Source: DATEPR01 sp036503065 (GTDB lineage: Bacteria > Actinomycetota > Actinomycetes > Mycobacteriales > Pseudonocardiaceae). From it: a DNA stretch of 13,487 nt. Position numbers and translations under genes: made by a program. Position 1 is the stretch's first letter; every line of letters starts with the position of its first letter. The stretch spans positions 1 through 13,487 of the forward strand of contig DASXXM010000602.1 of assembly GCA_036503065.1 (NCBI GenBank), in the 5' to 3' direction. The notes beneath the pieces were generated by a model, which saw nothing but the letters and a program-made list of their open reading frames with translations, was not told the DNA's origin and did no database searches. Below are positions 7,876-13,487 of this stretch, piece by piece.

Positions 7876-7887
7876 GTAAGAGTTTAC
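7876..7887. promoter_or_regulatory. Palindrome GTAA-GAGT-TTAC, possible second operator
   Basis: Inverted repeat GTAA-N4-TTAC, 6 bp upstream of the ribosome binding site of the first operon gene. It shares the GTAA...TTAC arms with 7728-7740. A repressor here would block elongation or translation. It is short enough to arise by chance. Confidence 0.22.
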
Positions 7888-7907
7888 CCGCCTAGGAGGG
7901 CGATTGA

Positions 7908-8321
7908 ATGGCTGCCACTGATCTTACCGGCGATGTGGTGACTGCGATGTTCGTGCAGCAGTGGTACGACCTGTTAAGCGCGCACGAACCGGTTGAGAAG
8001 CTGTTGGCGCTCGTTTCAGAACAAGACCTGGAAATGGCATTTCCGCCAGACGACATACTACGAAGTCACGAGGACTTCCGCCGCTGGTACAAGGCGGTCG
8101 GGGACGCCAACCGGGACCAGTCCCACACCGTCGAGCGGCTCGACACGCGGCGGCAGGGCGACACCGTGAACGTCGACGTGACCGTGCTGTGGCAGACGAC
8201 GCAGACGTCGGACGACGTCACGATCCGTCGTCGCGTGCAGCAGCAGTGGCGGCTGCGGGAACTGGCCGGCGGCCGGCTCGTCATCGTGAATTACCAGGTC
8301 GGAGAACTCGTGCCGGCCTGA
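7908..8321 (+). CDS. NTF2/SnoaL-like fold protein, first gene of the GMC operon
   Basis: 137 aa, no signal peptide, cytoplasmic. The start is well fixed by AGGAGGG (7894-7900) with 7 nt spacing. The pattern fits the NTF2-like superfamily (nuclear transport factor 2/SnoaL-like): an N-terminal helix with VQQWYDLLSAHEPVEKLLAL, HEDFRRWY near residue 50, then alternating strands VNVDVTVLWQTT and RRRVQQQWRLRE ending GRLVIVNYQVGEL. The fold forms a small cone-shaped pocket used for cyclisation, isomerisation, dehydration or just binding. I cannot name a catalytic residue, so the reaction is open. It differs clearly from the second SnoaL-like protein of the operon at 11480. The first 150 bases are less GC-rich than the rest. 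The next gene starts 49 bp downstream with no hairpin between. Confidence 0.82.
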   Translation: MAATDLTGDVVTAMFVQQWYDLLSAHEPVEKLLALVSEQDLEMAFPPDDILRSHEDFRRWYKAVGDANRDQSHTVERLDTRRQGDTVNVDVTVLWQTTQTSDDVTIRRRVQQQWRLRELAGGRLVIVNYQVGELVPA

Positions 8322-8370
8322 CCGTCGAGGTCGGCGTAGGGCACATCACCCCGTATTGCGAGGAGTTACC

Positions 8371-9903
8371 GTGACGGACAACTACGACTTCATCGTGGTC
8401 GGCGCCGGATCTTCGGGATCGGTCATGACCAACCGGTTGAGCGAACTCCCGGACGCGACGGTGCTGGTGCTGGAGGCGGGCGCGGCCACCGTGCCGGCAA
8501 GCGCCGACGTGCCGTGGCGGTGGGCCGAGCATCACTTCACCGACCTCGACTGGGCCTACTTCAGCACCGAGCAGGCAGCCCTCGGCGGCCGCAAGGTGTA
8601 TTCGGCGGCGGGCAGGGGCATCGGCGGTTCGACGAACCTGTACCACATGATCCACATCCGTGGGCACCAGTTGGACTACGACAACTGGTCCTACCACGGC
8701 GCTCGGGGCTGGTCCTGGCAGGACGTCCTGCCCTACTTCCAGAAGCTGGAAAACCAGGAGGACGACACCAACCCGACGGCGGGCCACTCCGGTCCGATCA
8801 ACGTCATCAACGCCAAGGACCACCAGCCCAACCCGCTGTCCACGACGTTCATCGAGGCGGGCCTCGAGCTGGGCCACAAGTTCACCGCCGACTTCAACAA
8901 CGAGATGACCGGCGTCGGCTGGCACCACCTGGACATGGTGGACGGCCACCGCGGCGGTGCCCGCCACGGCTACCTCAATCCCGCGCTGCAGCGGCCGAAC
9001 GTGACGCTGTCGGCCAACTCCTTCACCAGCAAGCTCCTGTTCAACGGCGACAGGGTCACCGGCGTCGAGTACATTGTGGACGGCGAGGTACGGCAGGCGT
9101 ACGCCAACAACGAGGTCATCCTGTGTGCCAGCGGCCTGCAGACGCCGAAGCTGCTGATGCTCTCCGGCATCGGCCAGCCGGAGCACCTGCGTGAGTTCGG
9201 CATCGAGACCAGGGTCGCGCTGCCCGGCGTCGGCGAGAACTTCCAGGACCACGCGCTGGTGGTCGGGCCGGTCTACATCACCGACCAGCGGGCGCCCGAG
9301 CCGAACCTGCAGATGTCCGAGGCGTGCATGTTCGTCAACACCGGCGGCCTGCCGGTGCCGGACTTACAGATCGGCACGATCAACCGGGCACAGTTCCAGC
9401 CCAAGCCGGACCCGAAGCTGGTCACCACGATTCCAGGTCTGATCCGGCCGTTCTCCCGTGGCACGGTTCGCCTGGCCAGCGCCGACCCGAAGGACAACGT
9501 GCTGCACGACCCGCAGTACATGTCCCACCCGGAGGACCTGCGCCGCATGGTGCTGGCGTTCGAGATGGGCCACGAGATCTTCCACTCCAAGGCGTTCGCC
9601 GAGTGGGGCGTCAAGCCGGTCACGCCGGGCCCCGACGTGCGCAGCAAGGCGGAGGTCACCGAGTACGTCAAGCAGAATCTCGGCTCGTACTACCACTACA
9701 CCGGCGCCTGCAAGATGGGCACGGACGCGGCGGCCGTCGTCGACCCCGAGTTGAAGGTGTACGGCGTGGAGGGCCTGCGGATCGCGGACGCGTCGGTGAT
9801 GCCCGAGGTGCCCACCGGCAACTGCCAGACGGCGGTGCTGATGATCGCCGAGCGGTGCGCCGACTTCGTCAAGCGTGACCTCAACGGGGGTGACGCGGCA
9901 TGA
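8371..9903 (+). CDS. GMC-family FAD oxidoreductase (first of a tandem pair)
   Basis: 510 aa, cytoplasmic. GMC enzymes oxidise alcohols (or sugars, aldehyde hydrates) using FAD and pass electrons to O2 or another acceptor. GTG 8371 is chosen because AGGAG (8361-8365) lies 5 nt upstream; the TTG at 8356 has none. The ADP-binding motif GAGSSG is at 11-16 and E35 of LVLEAG follows. GMC signature 1 is GRGIGGSTNLYHMIHIRG (81-98), and signature 2 is ASGLQTPKLLMLSGIG. The catalytic pair is H442 (YHYTGACKMG) and N484 (PTGNCQ). Oddities: signature 1 has Tyr (Y91) where most family members have Asn or His, and the HPVGTCKMG block reads HYTGACKMG, so the substrate pocket is probably unlike that of choline dehydrogenase types. 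It overlaps the second GMC gene by ATGA, implying translational coupling. Substrate unknown. Confidence 0.93.
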   Translation: MTDNYDFIVVGAGSSGSVMTNRLSELPDATVLVLEAGAATVPASADVPWRWAEHHFTDLDWAYFSTEQAALGGRKVYSAAGRGIGGSTNLYHMIHIRGHQLDYDNWSYHGARGWSWQDVLPYFQKLENQEDDTNPTAGHSGPINVINAKDHQPNPLSTTFIEAGLELGHKFTADFNNEMTGVGWHHLDMVDGHRGGARHGYLNPALQRPNVTLSANSFTSKLLFNGDRVTGVEYIVDGEVRQAYANNEVILCASGLQTPKLLMLSGIGQPEHLREFGIETRVALPGVGENFQDHALVVGPVYITDQRAPEPNLQMSEACMFVNTGGLPVPDLQIGTINRAQFQPKPDPKLVTTIPGLIRPFSRGTVRLASADPKDNVLHDPQYMSHPEDLRRMVLAFEMGHEIFHSKAFAEWGVKPVTPGPDVRSKAEVTEYVKQNLGSYYHYTGACKMGTDAAAVVDPELKVYGVEGLRIADASVMPEVPTGNCQTAVLMIAERCADFVKRDLNGGDAA

Positions 9904-11483
9904 CCGGTCCGCAGACGTACGACTACATCGTGGTCGGCGCGGGCTCGGCCGGTTGCGTCATCGCCAACCGCCTTGCCACCCGCACCGACGCCACGGTCCT
10001 GCTGATCGAGGCGGGCGGCCCGGACACGGAACCGGCCATCCACCAGGAGCAGATGAGCGCCACCATGTCCCTGTGGGGCCCTGGTCCGCTGAACTGGGGC
10101 TACGTCACCGAGCCGCAGGCAGGCGCGGCCGACCGCGAGATCGCGGTGGCCAGGGGCAAGGTATGGGGCGGTTGCAGCTCGGTGAACGCGATGCTGCACG
10201 TCCGGGGCAATCGGATCGACTACGACGCGTGGGCCGCCATGGGCAACAAGGGCTGGTCCTACGAGGACGTCATGCCGGTGTTCCGGGACATGGAGAACTA
10301 CTCCGGTGGTGCCTCGTCCTACCGGGGAGTCGCCGGGCCGCTGGACGTACTCGTGCACGCCGACCCGAGTCCGGTGGCGCTGCAACTGTTCGACGCGGGG
10401 CCGGAGGTCGGTTTCACCGACCGCGGGCGCGGCTTCGACTACAACGCCGAACGCCAGACCGACTCGATATTCCTTTACCAGGCAACGAAGACACCCGAGC
10501 ACCACCGGGCGAGTACCGCCGTGGCGTACCTCACGCCCGCGCTGGACGAGCCGAACCTGACCGTGCTCAGCCAGGCAATGGTCACCAGGGTGCTGATCGA
10601 GAACGGGCGCGCGGTCGGTGTCGAGGTCGTCGCCGACGGACAGTCCCGGCAGGTGCGCTGCAACCGCGAGGTCGTGGTCAGCGCGGGCGCCTACGAGTCG
10701 CCCAAGCTGCTCATGCTGTCCGGCATCGGACCGGCGGAAACCCTTGCCAACCACGGCATCCGCACGCTGGTCGACCTGCCGGGTGTCGGCGCCAACCTGC
10801 AGGACCACATGATCGTCGGCGTCTGTTATCTGTCCAAACAGGAACAGCCGTGGGAGCCGACGCTGATCGCCGAGACCGGGTTCTTCACCCGGACCAGCAC
10901 GGTCGGTCCGACCGAGGCGCCGGACTTCCAGATGAAGTTCGGCGGCCTGAAGTTCGTCGGTCCCGAGTACTATCAGGACGGACCCGGCTTCACGTTCGCC
11001 CCGGTGCTCATCCAGCCGCGCAGTGTCGGCTACGTGAGCCTGAAGTCGGCCGACCCGTACGACAACGCGCTGCTGCAACCGAACTACCTCGGCGACCAGG
11101 CCGACGTGAACATGTTCGTCGAGGCGATCGAGCTGAGCAGGGAACTGGCGCACACGCGGGCCATGGCCGACTGGGTCGACCGGGAGATCGCGCCGGGACC
11201 GGACGTCACCGACCGGGCCGGGATCGAGGACTACGTGCGGCGCAACGCCGGCACGCTGTGGCACCCGGTCGGCACCTGCTCGATGGGCAGCGGGCCGGCA
11301 GCCGTCGTGGACTCGCGGCTGCGGGTGCACGGCGTGGCGGGCCTGCGGGTCGCGGACGCGTCGGTCATGCCCAAGATCGTGTCCGGCAACACCAACGCCG
11401 CGTCAATCATGATCGGCGAACAGGCGGCCCGGCTGCTGGCACCAGCCGCCGTGGCCGGCGCAGTGGGAGGTGAGGCCCGATGA
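9900..11483 (+). CDS. GMC-family FAD oxidoreductase (second of a tandem pair)
   Basis: 527 aa, cytoplasmic. The ATG overlaps the stop of the previous gene (ATGA) and has GGGGGTGA (9886-9893) 6 nt upstream. The FAD motif GAGSAG is at 13-18. Signature 1 (GKVWGGCSSVNAMLHVRG, 86-103) keeps the usual Asn. Signature 2 is SAGAYESPKLLMLSGIG. The catalytic pair is H455 in LWHPVGTCSMG and N497 in SGNTNA. This is a textbook choline-dehydrogenase-like GMC enzyme. It shares the whole fold with its neighbour but is well diverged, so this is an old duplication or independent recruitment rather than a recent copy. Two such enzymes in one operon could perform successive oxidations, act on two stereoisomers, or form a heteromer. 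Substrate not predictable from sequence. Confidence 0.94.
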   Translation: MTGPQTYDYIVVGAGSAGCVIANRLATRTDATVLLIEAGGPDTEPAIHQEQMSATMSLWGPGPLNWGYVTEPQAGAADREIAVARGKVWGGCSSVNAMLHVRGNRIDYDAWAAMGNKGWSYEDVMPVFRDMENYSGGASSYRGVAGPLDVLVHADPSPVALQLFDAGPEVGFTDRGRGFDYNAERQTDSIFLYQATKTPEHHRASTAVAYLTPALDEPNLTVLSQAMVTRVLIENGRAVGVEVVADGQSRQVRCNREVVVSAGAYESPKLLMLSGIGPAETLANHGIRTLVDLPGVGANLQDHMIVGVCYLSKQEQPWEPTLIAETGFFTRTSTVGPTEAPDFQMKFGGLKFVGPEYYQDGPGFTFAPVLIQPRSVGYVSLKSADPYDNALLQPNYLGDQADVNMFVEAIELSRELAHTRAMADWVDREIAPGPDVTDRAGIEDYVRRNAGTLWHPVGTCSMGSGPAAVVDSRLRVHGVAGLRVADASVMPKIVSGNTNAASIMIGEQAARLLAPAAVAGAVGGEAR

Positions 11484-11920
11484 CCCCGGAGGCGCTGTAC
11501 CTGAAGTTCGCCGACATCGTGAACGCGCGCGAGTACGGCCGACTGGAAGAAGTGATGGTGCCCGACTTCGTCGACCACCACCCCGGCCTGGTCGACGTGG
11601 CCAGCCTGGACACCTACCGCGCCAACATCACGTCGCTGATCGACGCGCTGGGCATGGTGGTGACGGCCGAACGGGTCGTGGCAGCGGGCGACGAGGTGTT
11701 CACCCGCATCCGGTTGACCGGCAAGCACACCGGGACGTTTCTCGGTGTGCCCGCCAGCGGCAACCAGCTCGACTGGTACACGCACGAGCTGTGGCGCATC
11801 GAGAACGGCCGGTTCGTCGAACGGTGGGCCGTGGACGACCTGCTCACGCTGGTCAGTCAGCTCGGCGTCCCCATGCCCACCTGGGGCGCACCCGATCCCG
11901 CGGAAGTGGGTGCGAAATGA
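11480..11920 (+). CDS. SnoaL-like polyketide-cyclase/ester-cyclase family protein
   Basis: 146 aa, cytoplasmic. It starts inside the stop of the GMC gene (ATGA) with GGGAGG (11465-11470) nine nt upstream. It matches the SnoaL-like family (NTF2 fold): VMVPDFVDHHP near residues 26-36, HTGTFLGVPASG (about 84-95), then LDWYTHELWRIENGRFVERWAVDD. In SnoaL itself a His and an Asp on the corresponding strands catalyse intramolecular aldol cyclisation; here H in YTHELW and D in WAVDD are the obvious candidates. Members outside polyketide clusters mostly have unknown roles, so cyclase, isomerase and dehydratase are all possible. No polyketide synthase is in the window. Position between oxidases and a VOC enzyme suggests it rearranges the oxidised product. 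Confidence 0.88.
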   Translation: MTPEALYLKFADIVNAREYGRLEEVMVPDFVDHHPGLVDVASLDTYRANITSLIDALGMVVTAERVVAAGDEVFTRIRLTGKHTGTFLGVPASGNQLDWYTHELWRIENGRFVERWAVDDLLTLVSQLGVPMPTWGAPDPAEVGAK

Positions 11921-12360
11921 GCGCGCCGGCCACCGTGCGATGGGCGCATGTCGCGCTGAACTGCCGCGACCAGCAGGCGACGGAGCAGTTCTACAGCCGC
12001 TGGTTCGGCTTCCGCAGGGTGCGGGTCGTGGACGGCGGGGACGGCACCCGAGTCGTGTTCCTGCGCCACGGCGACGTGTGCCTGGAACTGTTCGGCACCG
12101 ACACGAGCTCGGCTTTCGACCCGAAGGGCGACGGGCCGAACAATCCCGGTGCCGTGCGACACCTGGCGTTTCAGGTGGACGACGTGGACTCGTTCCTGGC
12201 GGGCGCGGATGAACTGGACGTGACGCTGGGGCCGCTGAAGTTCGACGACTTCATCCCACGCTGGAAGACGGTCTGGGTAAGGGATCCCGACGGTGTCGTG
12301 GTCGAGGTCAGCCAGGGCTACGTCGACCAGGACCCAGCCGAACTGGCACGGTTCAGCTAA
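11917..12360 (+). CDS. VOC-superfamily metalloenzyme (glyoxalase I/epimerase-like)
   Basis: 147 aa, cytoplasmic, the last gene of the operon. ATGA overlaps with the SnoaL-like gene; the ribosome binding site is weak (GGAAGTGGG), consistent with coupled translation. Two beta-alpha-beta-beta-beta modules are visible. The four metal-ligand positions are all filled: H11 (WAHVAL), E57 (CLELFG), H82 (VRHLAFQVDD) and E130 (GVVVEVSQGY). This His-Glu-His-Glu set is that of glyoxalase I and methylmalonyl-CoA epimerase types, and differs from the His-His-Glu set of extradiol dioxygenases. It therefore looks like a metal-dependent isomerase, lyase or epimerase rather than a metal-free resistance protein. 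RDPDGVVVEV near the C-terminus is a typical VOC ending. Substrate unknown. Confidence 0.9.
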   Translation: MSAPATVRWAHVALNCRDQQATEQFYSRWFGFRRVRVVDGGDGTRVVFLRHGDVCLELFGTDTSSAFDPKGDGPNNPGAVRHLAFQVDDVDSFLAGADELDVTLGPLKFDDFIPRWKTVWVRDPDGVVVEVSQGYVDQDPAELARFS

Positions 12361-12380
12361 CCAACGAAACCTGCTGGGAC

Positions 12381-12413
12381 GCACGACCGCACGCGGCAAC
12401 CGTGCGGTCGTGC
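12381..12413 (+). terminator. Hairpin terminator after the GMC operon
   Basis: A perfect 13-bp stem GCACGACCGCACG / CGTGCGGTCGTGC with a 7-nt loop, followed by CGTTTT, begins 20 bp after the VOC stop. It is the strongest terminator in the window and the only one with a T-rich tail. It could also stop transcripts from the small convergent gene at 12430-12564. Confidence 0.88.
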
Positions 12414-12429
12414 CGTTTTGCGGAGCCGA

Positions 12430-12564
12430 TCAACCAATTGTGTCAGTCCCACCGTTGGCATGGGTTTGCAGCAACCGCCCCACCTCTGAGAACAGCGCGG
12501 CAAACGCCACCTGTTCGCCTGCTGACAGGGACTGTTGTAGCAGCCCCAGCATTACCTCGACCAT
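12430..12564 (-). CDS. Small protein of unknown function, divergent to the XRE regulator
   Basis: 44 aa from the ATG at 12564, preceded on the minus strand by GGAGG (12575-12571) with 6 nt spacing, the best-placed ribosome binding site in this part. An in-frame ATG at 12594 would give 54 aa starting MVRNNHWRWVMVEVM, with the Shine-Dalgarno then inside the gene. The protein (MVEVMLGLLQQSLSAGEQVA...) looks like two amphipathic helices with a polar tail ending in DTIG. There is no signal peptide, no membrane segment and no DUF397-like WxKSSYS motif. I do not recognise the family. Divergent pairing with an XRE regulator suggests it may be the regulator's target or partner. Without homologues, it could be a chance frame. 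Confidence 0.5.
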   Translation of the reverse strand: MVEVMLGLLQQSLSAGEQVAFAALFSEVGRLLQTHANGGTDTIG

Positions 12565-12646
12565 TACCCACCTCCAGTGGTTGTTGCGGACCATGCGTCA
12601 GCAGCCAAGCAGGGATCACGGTCGGTGAGCGATCATGTGAACAGGG

Positions 12647-12678
12647 TTGTCAAACCGGCAAGCACCTGCGGTTATGCT
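12647..12678 (+). promoter_or_regulatory. Possible promoter of the XRE regulator gene
   Basis: TTGTCA (12647-12652) resembles a -35 box and TATGCT (12673-12678) a -10 box, but the 20-bp spacer is longer than the usual 16-18 bp. A purine-rich GGGAGGAGAGG follows at 12682-12692, too far from the start codon to act as its ribosome binding site. The rest of 12595-12719 shows nothing else recognisable. Confidence 0.25.
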
Positions 12679-12719
12679 GGTGGGAGGAGAGGCAGCCAAC
12701 GTCCGGAAGTGTGGAAGCC

Positions 12720-13487
12720 ATGGCCCGTGAGCCGGAGGCGGTAGTCGGGCTCCGTCGTGCGCTCGGTGAGCGGCTGGCGATCTTCCGTCAGGCTGCGGAA
12801 CTGACCCAGGGTCAGCTTGCCGACGCCACCATCTGTGATCGTACGAACGTCGTGCACATCGAGAAGGGCCGTAACCGAGGCGACGAGCGCTTCTGGAGCA
12901 AAGCCGACGAAGTATGCAACGCTGATGGCGTGTTGCTGGCCGGTTTCCATGAGGTGGAGGCCGCCAAGGCCGAGTACGAGCACGACGTCCGGGTACGTGA
13001 ACTCGCAGACGTACAGGCAAGGGCCGACCGAATCCGCACCCCGGTGGCCGCTGCAGGTTTGGTAGCGGCCTCGTCGTGGCTTGCCACGCCTCAGCCCAAC
13101 GACAGCGACGAACAGGACGCTCTCGAACTGGTTCGGCGAGTGGCCGCGAGCGACGTGGGCAATGAAACGCTGACCAGGCTCGAAGCGGTTGTTGACGAGC
13201 TGGCGATTGCCTATTCCAAGACACCGCCGACGGCGCTACTCGGTCGTATTCGGCAGCATCTCGGCTACGTCAATCGGTTGCTCGATGCTCGTAAGACGCT
13301 TAATGAACACCGTCGTTTGTTGGTGCTTGGCGGTTGGTTGTCGCTGCTCGCTGCGACCGTGCATATAGATCTCAAGCAACAAGCGGCAGCTTCGGCTCGA
13401 CTCAAAACCGCCGCCAGCTTGGCCCGTCATGCCGTGCACGACGAAATCCACGCCTGGTGTTTTGAAACCGAAGCTTGGCGGATGTTG
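12720..13487 (+). CDS. XRE-type helix-turn-helix regulator with TPR-like C-terminal region, 3'-truncated by window end
   Basis: 256 codons are open from ATG 12720 to the window edge with no stop. Residues about 11-50 are an XRE helix-turn-helix: LGERLAIFRQAAELTQGQLADATICDR is spread over 15-41, then the recognition segment TNVVHIEKGR. Residues about 150-256 are helical repeats of the type seen in large actinobacterial XRE regulators, with TPPTALLGRIRQHLGYVNRLL, GGWLSLLAATVHIDL and HDEIHAWCFETEAW as separate blocks. Such proteins bind DNA through the N-terminus and probably sense a ligand or peptide through the TPR-like part. GTG 12711 is an alternative start; neither start has a well-placed Shine-Dalgarno sequence, so the start is uncertain. 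Third codon positions use more A/T (CGT, GCT, GTT, CAA, ATA) than the enzymes to the left. Target unknown; it might control the divergent small gene or genes beyond the window. Confidence 0.9.
   Translation, partial: MAREPEAVVGLRRALGERLAIFRQAAELTQGQLADATICDRTNVVHIEKGRNRGDERFWSKADEVCNADGVLLAGFHEVEAAKAEYEHDVRVRELADVQARADRIRTPVAAAGLVAASSWLATPQPNDSDEQDALELVRRVAASDVGNETLTRLEAVVDELAIAYSKTPPTALLGRIRQHLGYVNRLLDARKTLNEHRRLLVLGGWLSLLAATVHIDLKQQAAASARLKTAASLARHAVHDEIHAWCFETEAWRML

Noticed and set aside
9820..9828. Loss of the second catalytic residue in the first GMC enzyme (GNCQ instead of GNTN)
   Set aside because: By alignment with aryl-alcohol oxidase and choline oxidase the catalytic residue is the first Asn, which is kept (N484); the Gln replaces a non-catalytic Asn.
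9696..11330. Minus-strand open frame of 544 codons opposite the second GMC gene
   Set aside because: Arg/His/Val-rich shadow; the + strand frame carries all GMC signatures.
12616..13224. Minus-strand open frame of 202 codons opposite the XRE gene
   Set aside because: The + strand frame has a convincing helix-turn-helix and TPR-like region; the minus frame is Arg/Pro-rich without motif or ribosome binding site.
1..13487. CRISPR array, tRNA, insertion sequence or attachment site
   Set aside because: No spaced direct repeats, cloverleaf-like tRNA sequence, transposase motif or terminal inverted repeats were seen on reading both strands.

Overview
The window is high-GC DNA with strong G/C bias at third codon positions, GGAGG-type ribosome binding sites, ATGA gene overlaps and CBM2-bearing secreted glycosidases. 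This points to a soil actinomycete, most likely a filamentous one; Pseudonocardiaceae is my guess from gene style and was not tested.

Left part (1-5870), a plant cell wall degradation block on the + strand: the 3' end of a secreted CE1-type esterase with a C-terminal CBM2, a GH10 endo-xylanase with an Ig-like module and CBM2, a strong hairpin terminator, and a GH48 exo-cellulase with N-terminal CBM2 and two beta-sandwich modules. Together these would deacylate xylan, cut its backbone and hydrolyse cellulose processively outside the cell. A second strong hairpin closes the block.

Middle (5895-7907): a lipoprotein with two FKBP domains, of which only the second keeps the usual active-site residues. 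It converges on a minus-strand SAM methyltransferase gene broken by an in-frame amber codon lying inside a 15-bp tandem repeat. The 278-bp region upstream of the methyltransferase is shared with the next operon and holds two similar small palindromes.

Right-centre (7908-12413): a compact five-gene operon of NTF2/SnoaL-fold protein, GMC oxidoreductase, GMC oxidoreductase, SnoaL-like cyclase-type protein and VOC metalloenzyme. The last four are joined by three ATGA stop/start overlaps, and the operon ends in a perfect 13-bp hairpin. I do not recognise this combination as a described pathway. It looks like a dedicated oxidation/rearrangement route for one small molecule and is the best candidate here for an undescribed system.

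Right end (12430-13487): a small minus-strand ORF of unknown function, with a very good ribosome binding site, lies divergent to an XRE-type regulator with a TPR-like C-terminal part. The regulator runs off the window end. No tRNA, rRNA, CRISPR array, transposase or phage gene was seen.
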